Of a stretch of 64,000 nucleotides of DNA, positions 53,840 to 64,000 are shown one piece after another. The stretch's first letter is position 1; every line of letters starts with the position of its first letter. The notes below the pieces were generated by a model that was not told where the DNA came from, did no database searches, and saw only the letters and a program-made list of their open reading frames with translations. Source of the stretch: Locusta migratoria (Eukaryota; Arthropoda; Insecta; Orthoptera; Acrididae); the NCBI GenBank assembly GCA_026315105.1, contig CM048744.1:839862094-839926093 (forward strand), written 5' to 3'. Made by a program: the position numbers and the translations under genes.

Positions 53840-54013
53840 GCGCTCCAGTCACGGTCTGCACGGCCACCACGGTCGGGGGTTCGAATCCCCCCTCGGGCAT
53901 GGATATTTGTGCCGTCCTAGTTCGTAAGTAGTTCATAAGTAGTTTGTAAGTTTAGGGACTGATGACCCCGTAGTTAGTCCCATAGACTATACAAACATTT
54001 GAACATTTATTTT
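53840..54013 (+). mobile_element. 5'-truncated tRNA-derived SINE, family A, inside CR1-like element
   Basis: It starts within the tRNA-like head (gcgctccagtcacggtctgc), so it has the B box but no A box. Its body has the same gtcctagttcgtaagtagtt variant as the SINE 60 bp away. A perfect 13-bp target duplication, gaacgcctttttg, lies at 53827-53839 and 54014-54026. Confidence 0.94.
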
Positions 54014-54352
54014 GAACGCCTTTTTGAAGTCGAGAAAAACACAATCCGCCTGTTGCCCTGTCATGAGAGAAAAGGGCAAGCTGAGTTTCACATGAACGAT
54101 GTTTCCTAAGCCCGTGCTGATTCATGGAAAGAAGCTTTTCCGTTTCAAGGAAATTTACTATATTCGAACTGAGAATATGCTCTAAAATTATACATGAAAC
54201 TGATGTCAACGATATTGGCCTGTAACTGTGTGGGTCAGTTCCCTTTCCTTTCTTATAAATGAGAGTCACCTGCGCTTTTTTCCAATCACTAGGAAAATCA
54301 CAATGGTACGCAAAGTTACCCCCGCCACACACCGCGTGGATGTATAATGTAA

Positions 54353-54798
54353 AAATACCCACGTTTCACTCCGTACAATGCTGCACTTCATATATCTTCA
54401 TAGAAGACTTGCTACTATTTAACTTGATTTAGATGTCAAAATTTTCTCTTCTTCAGAATTTCTCGTCTTCCGAGAGCCATTCTACATTTTGTCTTTACGT
54501 GGGGTGTTATTAGTTTGGCGTGAGCAGGTAGATATCGATTATTCACGCGCCGACACTTATAATTACCGCCCTTTGTCCTAATAGAACGATGAAACATCCC
54601 TTAGTGTTTTGAACTTAAACTTTACCAATCTCAAATGCTCAAAGATGAGTATCTACTTGTTTCAGTATATACCACTTTAACTAATGTGGTGGGATCGTTT
54701 CTGTAAAAGTTGCCTACCCCACCACAACAAAACCCCACAAGAGTTAGGACTTCAGTAATTTGTGGTCTCCTAGGCGCACAGTGTTACCGACATCATAC
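54353..54798. other. unassigned sequence
   Basis: Near 54361-54500 there are short matches to RTE minus-strand phrases (cactccgtacaatgctgcac and ttctcttcttcagaatttct), suggesting an old RTE fragment. The rest is unrecognised. Confidence 0.4.
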
Positions 54799-54808
54799 GT
54801 TGAAATAA

Positions 54809-54990
54809 GCCGGCCGCGGTGGCCAGTAACGGTCTGCACGGCCACTACGGTCGGGGGTTCGAATCCCCCCTCGGGCATGGATATTTGTGCCGTCCTTAGG
54901 ATTAGCTAGTTCATAAGTAGTTTGTAAGTTTAGGGAATGATGACCCCGTAGTTACGTCCCATAAGCTGTACGAAAAGTTGAACATTTTTT
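54809..54990 (+). mobile_element. tRNA-derived SINE, family A, with a deletion in the head
   Basis: It starts gccggccgcggtggccagta. About 22 bases between the A box and the variable arm are missing, and the B box and body are intact. A 10-bp target duplication, gttgaaataa, lies at 54799-54808 and 54991-55000. Confidence 0.93.
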
Positions 54991-55000
54991 GTTGAAATAA

Positions 55001-56257
55001 TAATGGCTTCACCGCAACAGGAGTGAACAACTTTGGATTTTTTGTGACGCGTGAAATACTGGATGTTTCTGCTGTCGACTTTGCCGTTTGCCCTCTAGCT
55101 CGACATGTTGTTGCAACCTTTAATCCCCAGTGTGCTCGATAAAGTTCGCCCCCGCTGTGCCAATCGGACGAGTCCTACGCTTCGTCAGTGTAGTCGGGGA
55201 ACACTGCAGCATCCCACGGACATCACGGATCTTCACTGTAAAGGAACGACAGGTGCCGAAAGTGTCTGCAGTCTCCCTACTTCTGCTGCATTATGCAGTC
55301 GACCTCTCCAAAAACCAGCGCCCGCACTCCACACCACGCATGCGCCAAGGCTGCTCTCCTACTCCTCTTCTCAAACAGCTTGACTCTCGAAATCGCGGCA
55401 TATTCGGAAAGTCGTTGCTGGTTCCACAAGCTGTTATAAATACGAATCCATACGCAATTATCATAATCTTTCACCAACTTTTTCACAGCAGCACTGGTAC
55501 ATGGATACCAAAAAGTACTGAAACAATAAATCCTCCCGATCGTCAACGTAATAAAGTGTTTTCTGTGTGCATTGTCTTCAACTTTTAAACTGTTCTCCTC
55601 TACTATCCTCCATGCCTTGTGGGGGAAAGGTATTCCTTTCTCTTAAGGATTCTACAGGTTTCCTTCTTTGGTTCTTTTACTCACCCAGCACTGGAGCTCA
55701 AGTTTAGTTCTCCATTTTCTTCTTTCAAGAAGTTGTTTTTCGTTTTAGTTTTCACTTACTCTCAAGGGTATTTGCTTACACTGACGATGCAAAAGCAGGG
55801 CTCATTTACCTTTATTTAGCATACGAATGCTTTCTTCTTCAGTTTTGGTCTTCAGAATTTCCCTATTTACCCATACCACTTCTTTTTCAGTCTATTAATT
55901 CTCATGAGAACAATGACGGTCTTCATGTTTTATTTCATACGAATAGAAGCTTTATTCCTTTACTTCTCGCAATGGAGCAATTATTAATTTCTAAAAACGT
56001 TATCATGGTGTGTGACAGGAAGGGTTGAAGGAATGGTATGAGACCGCCCCTCCCCCACCCCCAAAAAAAAAAAAAAAAAAAAAAAAAAAATTAAACTCTC
56101 TTGGTGTGGACCATACGTACAGTCCTTCAACGCCAAAACTCAATCGGTCACTTCTAATATCAGTTGTATTCCTGTGCATTCTGGTGTTATCCTTTAAATC
56201 TTGGACATTTATGCGCATGAAGTTATCGGGATATCTACACTCTTTAAAAAAACTGAT
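55001..56257. other. unassigned sequence with a C/A homopolymer
   Basis: A 152-codon frame at 55130-55588 and an overlapping 92-codon frame have no recognisable domain or signal. A C-rich run followed by (A)n lies at 56046-56090. No repeat family was recognised. Confidence 0.45.
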
Positions 56258-57626
56258 CATATATAGACATTAAAATTGCTACACCAAGAAGAAATGCAGA
56301 TGAAGAACTGGTAATCATTGAACAAATATGTTATACTAGAACTGACATGTCATTACATTTTCACACATTTTGGGTGCATAGATCCTGAGAAATCAGTACC
56401 CAGAACAACCACCTCTGGCCGTAATAACGGCCTTCATACGCTTGGGAAATGAGTCAAACAGGGCTTGGATGGCGTGTACAGGTACAGATGATGCCCATGC
56501 AGCTTCAACATGATACCACAGTTCATCAAGAGTAGTGAATGGCATATTGTGACGAGCCAGTTGCTCGGCCACCAGTGACCAGACGTTTTCAATTGGTGAG
56601 AGGTCTGGAGAAATACTGGTCAGGGCAGCAGTCGAACATTTTCCGTATGCAGAAAGGCCCGTACAGGACCTGCAACAAGCGGTCCTGCATTATCCTGCTG
56701 CAATGTAGGGTTTCACAGGGATCGAATGAAGGGTAGAGCCACGCGTCGTAACACATCTGAAATGTAACGGCCACTGTTCAAAGTATCGTCGATGCGAACA
56801 AGAGGTGATCGAGACGTGTAACCAATGGCACCCCATACCATCACGCTGGGTGATACGCCAGTATGGCGATGACGAATACACACTTCGAATGTGCGTTCAC
56901 CGCGATGTCGCCAAACACGGATGCGACCATCATGATGCTGCAGACAGAACCTGGATTCATCCGAAAAAATGCCATTCGTGCACCCAGGTTTGTCATTGTG
57001 TACACAATCGCAGGCACTCCTGTCTGTGATGCAGCGTCAAGGGTAACCGCATCCATGGTCTCCGAGCTAATAGTCCATGCTGCTGCAAACGTCGACGAAC
57101 TGTTCGTGCTGATGGTTGTTGCAGGGCCTGATTCAGAACATGTGCCCAGGGGGGCAAGCTTAAATTTGCCGCCCCTTCTTTCACCCTTCCCCCTGTAAGA
57201 ATCGACTTTTTGACGCTAATTGGGTTACATATTTCTAAATAAATGTCGCAATCTTACAACATGAACTTATTTTATTGACTGAATTAAGATAAAAGGAAAA
57301 CAGAACATTTTTAATACATACAAAAATATTACAAGATTACTCATCGTACAAAAATCAAATCAAAATTTAGCTTTTCGAACTTTTGTTACTGCAAAACTGT
57401 TTTTGATATCATCATAGTTTAGAGAAGCAGCTCGTTTGTGCTCTATGGATATTATACTCAGATTTGTTAAGCAGTCGTGCTCCTCAAGTGTATTTAATTA
57501 GTTTCAGCTTGCTGAAACTTCTTTCTCCAGACGAAACAGAAACTAGAATGGTAAGATATATTTTAACGTTTTAATAACATTGGGGTACCCCTCTACCAAT
57601 TTATTTTTGTAAATTAAACTTAATGT

Positions 57627-58760
57627 TTATGATGCAGTGGAATCTTGCACGGCTCTGTCTACTGCCAGCGCACATTGTCTGAAACTTTCAACTTCAAGTT
57701 CTTCCTCGCTAAGATCTTCTGCCAGTTCAGCTGCTTTGGCCTTCAAGTCCTCCACTTCCATTTCTCGAATTTGCACACGACACAGAAAACTAATTTTTGC
57801 ACCAATTTTCTCAAGTGCGGTAAATCTGGTACTAAGCTCTGTCAATTATTCCTTATTTTTTCTGTGAATGTTGGATACTTCATCCTCACAAAGCTCATAG
57901 GCCAATTTTTTCTTTCTTCGAATCCTTTTTTCGGAGAATACCGTTGATACCTCATTATCTTCTGTTAGCACTTTGGCCTCAGAAATAGCTTCAGAGGTAC
58001 AAGAATCCCGGGAAGTTTTGAGAAAGCCCAAAAGTCCTTGAATGTTTCGAACAGCTTTATCAATTGTAAAGTATTAACTTCGCAGAAACTGATTAACATG
58101 AGCAATTTATTTTAATATTGCATATCAGAAACAAGTTAAACTAATGAATTTATGTTTTCTCATATTCTTTAAAATAGATCTTGTCTGTGATTTTGTTTCT
58201 GGTGTTGACAATTTATAAGTTTCAGGTTCTTCCAGGGCCTTCAAAACTTTGTGAAAATTCTTGTAAACAGCTTCAACCGCATCTACTCTTGCAGATCACT
58301 TAGTCTTGCTGAATGTCTGCTGAATTTGCTCCTACTAAATTTAAAGAGTGAGCAGCACATGGTACGAAATAGGCCAGTTCATTCTTCTGAAGTATTCTTG
58401 ACTGGACCCCTTTGTACTTTCCAGCACTGTTTGGCCCATTGTCATGAGACTGCCCTCTGCAGTACTTAATGTTCAACCCATCGTGTTCAAATTTTTGCAG
58501 TATCTCTTGACTAAGGCCTTCTCCTGTTTTATCTGTAACTGTAAAAACGCCAGTAAAACTTTCCACAACCTCTGAGTCATTCGACTTGACATATCGAATT
58601 ACTTGTGTCATCTGCACATTGTGGCTGATATCTGGAGTGCAGTTAAACATTAGTGAAAAGTATTTAGCAGCTAAAATATCTTTTATTATATCTTGTTTTA
58701 TTTTGTCAGCAATCAAGTCACGAGACTCATCTTGTACATTTTTGTAAAACTAGCTAATCT
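57627..58760 (-). pseudogene. hAT transposase (DUF4371/ZMYM-type), internal part, broken
   Basis: From the 5' side, 58300-58716 encodes ILAAKYFSLMFNCTPDISHN, TQVIRYVKSNDSEVVESFTG, TGEGLSQEILQKFEHDGLNI, CRGQSHDNGPNSAGKYKGVQ and NELAYFVPCAAHSLNLVG. These are the DUF4371 segment with the CRGQSxDNG active-site block and the CxAHSLNLVG block. Downstream a frame continues through DAVEAVYKNFHKVLKALEEP and a tail with ISKxxCTSEA-like DSCTSEAISEAKVL, then, past an in-frame TAA at about 57846, TELSTRFTALEKIGAKISFL. The hAT dimerisation C-terminus is not seen. Confidence 0.88.
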
Positions 58761-58966
58761 GACCTTTCTTGTGGCGTTCAATACACAGACGAAGGGGGAC
58801 ACTATAATATTATATGAGAACAATTGTATTTAGAAATTTCCCGCTACGTGGATCACCAAAATCACCATCTTCTTTTGTTCCTCTAAAAGGACTTCCTTGC
58901 TTAGCTAGAAAAAGGACAGCATTAATAATACAGTGAGATTCCTCCTGTTTTTTCTGGTCTTGCTGC

Positions 58967-59395
58967 CCAGTGTGCGATACGTATCAGGTGGGTTTGTCGG
59001 AGGACATCGAAAGAGTCGAAAGAAGGGCAGCTTGTTTTGTATTGTCGTGATACAAGGGAGACAGCGTCACGGAAAAGATACAGGAACTGGGATGGGAATC
59101 ATTAGAACAAAAGTGTTTATCGCTGCGACGTGGGCTACTTACGAAACTACAAACGCCAACATTCTCCATCGAATGCGAAAATATATTGTTGCCTCCCCTT
59201 ACATGAGTAGAAAAGACAATCTGAATAAATACGTGAAATAAGAGCTCGAACAGAGAGATTCAGTTCTTCTTTCTTCCCGCGCGCTATTCGAGAATGGAAT
59301 GGGAGATAAATAGTTTAAAAGTGGTCCGATGAACCCTCTGTCAGGCAGTTAAATGTAATCTACAGAGTATCCTTTGTAGATGTCTATCAATTCCA
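58967..59395 (+). mobile_element. CR1-like 3' fragment inserted in the hAT element
   Basis: It matches about 43300-43740 of the 41.8-kb element: cagtgtgcgatacgtatcag, then gaggacatcgaaagagtcga, ending gatgaaccctctgtcaggca and a gtagatgt tail. It is 5'-truncated in the thumb and carries stops. Confidence 0.9.
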
Positions 59396-60442
59396 CCGCT
59401 ACCCAGAGAGAACTCTAGATCCTTAATGCTTTTGACTTTCAATAGTAAGTGTGCGCACCTGAAATAATTTTTTTTTATAAGTACTAGAACGTTACTCAGA
59501 TTCACCTGTTCTACAAATATTACCTTGATATGAAATAAGAATATTCATTTATCTGAAAAAGGAAATCTATGCAAATTAATAAACATTGTGCATTTACTTA
59601 TGCAATAACGCAAACATCCCCCTCATTCTGGCTAATATCTAGTAGATTTTTAAAGTTTGATTAGCTGAAGTACCTGTGACAGGGCAAAACTGAAGTCAGC
59701 AACCAGGAATTTTAGTTTTATTAAATTATTTCGGTATTTTTTGCAGTCATTTTACTTTTAATAATTCTGTGTCAGTTAATTTTATTAAATGATACCAGAA
59801 AGATACATTCTAAAAATTTGCCGCCCTCTAAATTCTGCCGCCCGGGGCAACTGCCCCCAAGGCTCCCCCCCCCCCCCCCCCCCCCAGATCCGGCCCTAGT
59901 TATTGTCTTACAAACGTCCCCATCTGCTGACTCAGGGGTCGAGACGTGGCTGCACGATCTGTTACAGCCATGCGGATAAGATGCCTGTCGTCTGGACTGC
60001 TAGTGATACGAGGCCGTTGGGATCCAGCACAGCGTTTCGTATTGTCCTCCTGTACCCACCGATTCCATATTCTGCTAACACTCTTTGGATCGCGACCAAC
60101 GCGAGCAGCACGGTCGCGATACGATAAACCGTAATCGCAATAGGCTACAATGCGACCTTTATCAAAGTCGGAAACGTGATGGTACGCATTTCTTCTCCTT
60201 ACACGAGGCATCACAACAACGTTTCACCACGCAACGCCGGTCAACTGCTGTTTGTGTATGAGAAATCGATTGGAAACTTTCCTCGTGTCAGCACGTTGTA
60301 GGTGTCGCCACCGACGCCAACGTTGTGTGAATGCTCTGAAAAGCTTATCATTTGCATATCACAGCATCTTCTTCCTGTCGGTTAAAATTCGCTTCTGCAG
60401 AACGTCATCTTCGTGGTGTAGCAGTTTTAATGGCCAACAGTG

Positions 60443-60905
60443 TATCAATTGCAGTGCCAGAAACGCTGCACACAAACGCCTGAAGAACTTTTAAAACTGA
60501 CGCCAAATTCAGTAGACACCAAAGCCGCAAGCTTATTGCCCGCCAGATCGCGACTTCTGTTTGGCTGCCTTCACCTCTCGCCATTCGTCGCGCCGTTGGC
60601 AACGTCTACTCGTCAAGCACCAGAAGCGCACGCATAAACTGCGCTTCAAACAAAATTTATCTCCTTACGCTTTAATGTTCATCTCTTCCAGACGACTCAA
60701 TTAAGCGTCAACAGTGATTAGAGTAAGTTGATTGTTTGTTACCAGGGAACGTAAACATAACTGTGCTTCTCCCTGAACAGACTGACTGCAGTAAGCAGCT
60801 GCAAATAAAGAATTCTCTTAAACACATTTAAATAAGTGGGTGCTTGCTGTATTAAAATAATGGAATATAAGCCACAGTAACTGTCCTCAACATTAAAATA
60901 AAAAG
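60443..60905. other. unassigned sequence
   Basis: It flanks the Tc1-like element on the right. No gene was recognised; overlapping frames at 60405-60637 lack domains. Confidence 0.4.
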
Positions 60906-62160
60906 TATTAAATTATTATTATTGTCGTTGTTTTGGTCTTCAGTCCACAGACTGGTTTGATGCAGCTCCAGACGCTACCCTGTCCTGTGGAAGTCTCTTC
61001 ATCTGAGAATGCGGAAACCTACATTCTTTTGACTCTACTTACTGTATTCGTCCCTCGGTCTCCCTCTACGATTTTTACCCCACACACTTCCTTCTAATGC
61101 TAAGTCGACAATTCCTTGATATCTCTGAATTTGTCCAACCAACCTATCCCTTCTCTTAGTCAGGATATGCCAGAAACTTCTTTTCTCCCCAATTCGGTTA
61201 AGCACCTCTTCATTAATTGCGTGATCTACCCATCTACTTTTTCTCATTCGTCTGTAGCACCACATTTCAAAAATTTCAGTCATTTTTTTTTCTGAACTCC
61301 TTATCGTCCACGTTTCACTCCCATACAGTGATACACACCAAACAAATGTTTTCAGAAAGGACTTCCTAACATTTAAATTAATATTGGATGTTAACAAGTT
61401 ACGCTTCTTTAGAAATGCTTTTCTTCCCATAGCCATTCTGCATTTTGTATCTTCTCTACTTCGGTCATCAGAAGTTATTTTTTTTACCCAAATAACAAAC
61501 CTCATCTACTACTTTAATTGTCTCGATCCTAATCTAATTCCTTCAGCATCGCCTGATTTTCTGACATTCCATTCCATTGTCCTCGTTATACTCTTTTAAT
61601 ATTCATCTTATATCTTCCTTTCAAGACACTATCCATTCCAATCAATTGCTCTTCCAGATCCTTTGCAGTCTGACAAAATTACTATGTCATCAGCAAACCG
61701 CAATGTTTTTATTTCTTCTCCCTGAACTTTAATTCCCTATCCAAAAGTCTCCTTCCATTCCTTCACTGCCTGCTCAATGTACAGATTGAACAACATTGGG
61801 GAGAGGCTACAACCCTGTCTCACTCCCTTTCCAACCTCTTCGTCCCTTTCTTGCCCTTCGACTCTAATAACCGCTGCTTGGTTTTTGTGTAGGTTGAATA
61901 TAACTCTTCGCTCCCTAAATTTTACCCCTGATACCTTCAGAATTTGAAAGAGTGTATTCCAGTTGACATTGTCAAAAGCTTTCTCCAAATCTACAAACGC
62001 TAAAAATGTAGGTTCGCCTTTTCTTAGCCTCTCTTCTAAGTTAAGTCGTAAGTCGTAATGTGTGTATTGCCCCCCGTGTTCCTACATTTCTCCTAAATTC
62101 AAACTGACCTTTCCCAAGCTCGGATTCCACAAGTTGTTCCATTCGTCTGTATTATTTTCG
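60906..62160 (-). mobile_element. RTE copy, 5'-truncated
   Basis: The minus-strand 3' end has the family tail (ctgaagaccaaaacaacgac with further aataat units, 60906-60945). The copy reaches back to the LTRIICRRMEKL region near 62155. The minus frames at 61035-61505 and 61737-61988 encode C-terminal domain and pre-FADD palm pieces. The catalytic box near 61690 is out of frame because bases are missing. Confidence 0.93.
61035..61988 (-). pseudogene. RTE reverse transcriptase, broken
   Basis: The upstream part (61737-61988) encodes MEKAFDNVNWNTLFQILKVS, VIFNLHKNQAAVIRVEGQER and VRQGCSLSPMLFNLYIEQAV. The downstream part (61035-61505) encodes RKAFLKKRNLLTSNINLNVR, FEMWCYRRMRKSRWVDHAIN and ALEGSVWGKNRRGRPRDEYS. 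Indels between 61510 and 61735 remove the frame through the FADD box. It is a close relative of the 35868-37280 copy. Confidence 0.88.
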
Positions 62161-63354
62161 TTCATTCATTTGGAATAGGGATCCTGCTACTATAACGTAA
62201 AACATGTTACAGAAATTACTGCACTAATTTGGTTAATTTTTATGGATGTATTTATACCTCATAAGCGGTTACGAGCAGCCTTGTGGCTCATAATCATACG
62301 CTGAATACATTTAGACAATCACTGGATCTTGGTTGTGTCTTTTGTAAGGGTTGTTGTACATAGTCAGGAAATTCATTAGAAGTATATCCGTTACATTTAT
62401 CCGTTTGGAAAACATTATTGATGGCACCACACTCCACAAACCTTTCCGCACACAGCTACTCGCACGTCTGTTACAAATTGCAAACCAAACAATGAGTATA
62501 ATTAGAGTGTCCTCTAACTGGTTGGAAATAACTTTGGTTAGGTTCCTTTTTTGTCCGTATCTCTGGGCAAACCCTTCTAACAGGCTCTTCCAGAGTACGT
62601 CCGTTATGGAATATTTTTCACTGTCAACTGGAATTTATTCACTTACCTTCGTAAGTTCCCAGGAACCCCAGCTGCATCTGGAGCGACATGTGAAGTAGAT
62701 CCACCTTGTAAAGCTGTTGTGTAGACGGCCTGCAATGTCAGTTTCGTGCATTGAATTACCAGCATGTGTTGCTACTTATCCCTTCTAGTAACTTGTTTAA
62801 CGTTAATTTTACTTATAGCCAAGTAATGCAATGTATGCTGATTATAGAGTTCATCGCTCTTTTGGAATACTGGATTTCCCCGTACATCCAATGTCTGCGT
62901 AGTCTATCCATTTAAATCTGTAAATTCCTTCGTTAACTGTACATTGTGGCTCTCACAAAATTTAAGAAATATTTATATTCTATAGGTTCACTACACTAGT
63001 CATAAGTAGCAGATGAAACACAGTGTTATTGTATTTTGCGTTTTCTTCCCATAACTTTATAGTAAAATTTACATTTGGATTGCTCATGTGACTACGTAAG
63101 TAGGTTCAGAGACTTCATACAGTTTTTGCGAGACTTTTGAGACATATCACTCAGCAAATGTTAAGAAAATAATAATTACTTCCCTCCTAGTGCCTAGAAT
63201 ATTATTTTATAATATTCGTAGAAATTTAGTATTGGAAAACTTGATAATTGTAATAGTGATATAACCATTGCCCAGGAGTACATAAGGTATTAACAGCTTG
63301 TATTTTGGAATGAAATAGAAATGACACATTGCTATTATAGGTGAGGTATATTAA
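62161..63354. other. unassigned AT-rich sequence
   Basis: A 115-codon frame at 62351-62698 has no recognisable domain. No repeat family was recognised. Confidence 0.45.
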
Positions 63355-63415
63355 TAGAGCGGATGACCTTGTAGTTTCGTCCCTTCGAAAGCAACCAACT
63401 AACCAACCTACCATT
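63355..63415 (+). repeat. SINE tail-like fragment
   Basis: The stretch agagcggatgaccttgtagt, ttcgtcccttcga and caaccaactaaccaacc resembles the tail of arthropod tRNA-derived SINEs (gatgacc core, gtccc, caac repeats). No head is present. Confidence 0.45.
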
Positions 63416-63720
63416 AGTAGCACTTACAAGACCTTTGAAACATTACAGCTCATTATAAGTCAGAAGTAGGAACTGTATTCAAATATTTTAATTTTCATGT
63501 TAGCTGCCTTAGACTGTAATTGAAAAGAAACTAATATGGAAAACACATGAACACAGAATTTAATTCTTTGTTTCTGAGGCATATGTTTCATAAATACCAC
63601 TATATATAGAAATTCATGATTTGGTTTATTTTTAAGAACATCTGGGAGATTCAACGATCAGAAAGATTAGATTCACTTAAAAGTCACTCAAAATCTCCAT
63701 TTAAAATTTATGAAGTTCTC
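63416..63720. other. unassigned AT-rich sequence
   Basis: No feature seen before the terminal hairpin. Confidence 0.4.
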
Positions 63721-63921
63721 CGATTTCGACCGTTTAATGGCTATCTTCAGATCATTACAACCATAGTGTTGGAAACCTTTTGCATTGAGCAAGAGCTACC
63801 TGGATGCTAGATGTCGTCTGCAGTCGACTTTTAACATCCAGGTAGTTCTTGCTCAATGCAAAAGGTTTCCAACACTATGGTTGTAATGATCTGAAAATGG
63901 CCATTTAAATTGTCGAAATCG
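63721..63921. mobile_element. hairpin (foldback) element, 86-bp arms
   Basis: The left arm 63721-63806 and right arm 63835-63921 are inverted copies (cgatttcgac at one end, cctggatg/catccagg at the loop side), with a 28-bp loop. The arms differ at only a few positions. No coding content; MITE-like. Confidence 0.88.
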
Positions 63922-64000
63922 TTAACGTTTAAATAAATAATATAAATTGCAGTCTTGACTGACTTAAGTGAATTGGGAGATTCGTTTATTTCTAATTGTG

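Larger units (their letters stand above)
52857..54335 (-). pseudogene. CR1-like reverse transcriptase, interrupted
   Basis: From the 5' side, 54027-54335 encodes WKKAQVTLIYKKGKGTDPHS, YRPISLTSVSCIILEHILSS and QHGLRKHRSCETQLALFSHD. After the SINEs, 52857-53468 encodes GSVIGPLLFSVYINDLMDRV, LRLFADDAVVYGRM (catalytic Asp pair), EEWQLALNVEKCKVMRMS, YLDVTLESDMKWNEHV and LVRPRLEYCSSIWDPQQIG, followed by RVQRRAARFV-like AVQRRAARFV. The catalytic domain is well preserved, but the SINE insertions and the end of the frame at 52857 (thumb) inactivate it. The VPQGS block is partly replaced by MLQGSVIG. Confidence 0.9.
52558..54352 (-). mobile_element. CR1-like non-LTR retrotransposon, 5'-truncated, split by two SINEs
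   Basis: The minus-strand 3' end is a (gtagat)n tail seen as ctacatctacatctac at 52559-52575. A 3' UTR related to that of the 41.8-kb element comes next (ccctccgccacgcacctta), then the coding region. It is interrupted at 53588-53780 and 53840-54013. The 5' truncation lies near 54330. Confidence 0.92.
57122..59897 (-). mobile_element. hAT-superfamily transposon inserted in the Tc1-like element
   Basis: The ends are short inverted repeats, cagggcctgatt on the left and, on the complement of the right end, agggccggatct. An 8-bp target duplication, ggttgttg (57114-57121) against agttattg (59898-59905), has two differences. The subterminal regions carry matching gccgcc-rich and ggggcaa motifs. A 19-base C run precedes the right end. 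The coding strand is minus, and a CR1-like fragment sits inside. Confidence 0.85.
56400..60214 (-). pseudogene. Tc1-like transposase, broken by the hAT insertion
   Basis: The N-terminus at 59906-60214 (MPRVRRRNAYHHVSDFDKGR, then YDYGLSYRDRAAR-like YCDYGLSYRDRAARVGRDPK and RPRITSSPDDRHLIRMA) is the paired helix-turn-helix region. The catalytic part lies at 56400-57113 in shifting frames: SDESRFCLQHHDGR (first Asp), QDNAGPLVAGPVRAF (second), and SPIEN (Glu, near 56590-56610). A deletion near 56970 and frameshifts add to the disruption by the insert at 57122-59897. Confidence 0.88.
56258..60442 (-). mobile_element. Tc1-like transposon split by a hAT element
   Basis: The ends are inverted copies: cattaaaattgctacacca at 56268 and, on the complement from 60432, cattaaaactgctacacca. 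The right end reads on to ggccaacagtg before a TA (60443-60444); the outermost left bases are diverged. Without the insert the element is about 1.4 kb, normal for Tc1-like. I recall this family as common in Schistocerca. The transposase is on the minus strand. Confidence 0.92.

Noticed and set aside
55130..55588. A 152-codon gene
   Set aside because: No recognisable domain, an overlapping alternative frame, and no supporting repeat or splice evidence. Left as unassigned.

Overview
This window looks like intergenic or intronic DNA from a large, repeat-rich insect genome. It reads as orthopteran: the RTE, Tc1-like, mariner and (GTAGAT)n-tailed non-LTR families match repeats I recall from Schistocerca-type grasshopper sequence. 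That taxonomic call is from memory and was not searched. I found no convincing host gene, no rRNA gene, no stand-alone functional tRNA gene and no CRISPR array. Nearly everything recognisable is a transposable element or its remains.

Layout. 1-6 kb: an RTE fragment, an internally deleted mariner, a non-LTR reverse transcriptase remnant and a SINE. 6-8.2 kb: an LTR split by foreign sequence. 9-12.7 kb: a dispersed 0.5-kb repeat, a SINE, a hairpin repeat and a foldback fragment. 12.7-20.2 kb: a decayed Gypsy-like LTR retrotransposon whose gag is split at a 9-bp target duplication by a nearly full-length RTE element (13870-17148). 21-30 kb: a second copy of the 0.5-kb repeat, many tRNA-derived SINEs, a composite tRNA-like repeat and an RTE tail. 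30-37.3 kb: two reverse-strand RTE copies, a palindromic mariner derivative, a Jockey/CR1-type remnant and a possible LTR. 37.7-40.5 kb: a GC-rich block, a 171-bp tandem duplication and a nested cluster of inverted-repeat elements. 41.8-43.7 kb: a 5'-truncated CR1-like element with an open 606-codon reverse transcriptase frame. 46-50.6 kb: SINEs, a Helitron-like element and a decayed mariner-superfamily element. 51-55 kb: two CR1-like elements joined tail to tail, one split by two SINEs. 56.3-60.4 kb: a Tc1-like element containing a hAT element that contains a CR1-like fragment. 60.9-62.2 kb: another reverse-strand RTE. The window ends with an 86-bp-arm hairpin.

The elements form a layered insertion record rather than a cooperating gene set. 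The SINEs are the youngest recognisable layer in several places, because they interrupt RTE, CR1-like, LTR and foldback sequence and keep 10-14 bp target duplications. One LTR pair gives both the SINE-filled and the empty state of the same site. I did not find a new biological system. The most unusual structures are the nested foldback cluster at 38.4-40.5 kb, the palindromic mariner at 32 kb, the SINE with an extra 3' segment at 22.2 kb and the composite tRNA-like repeat at 26.4 kb.
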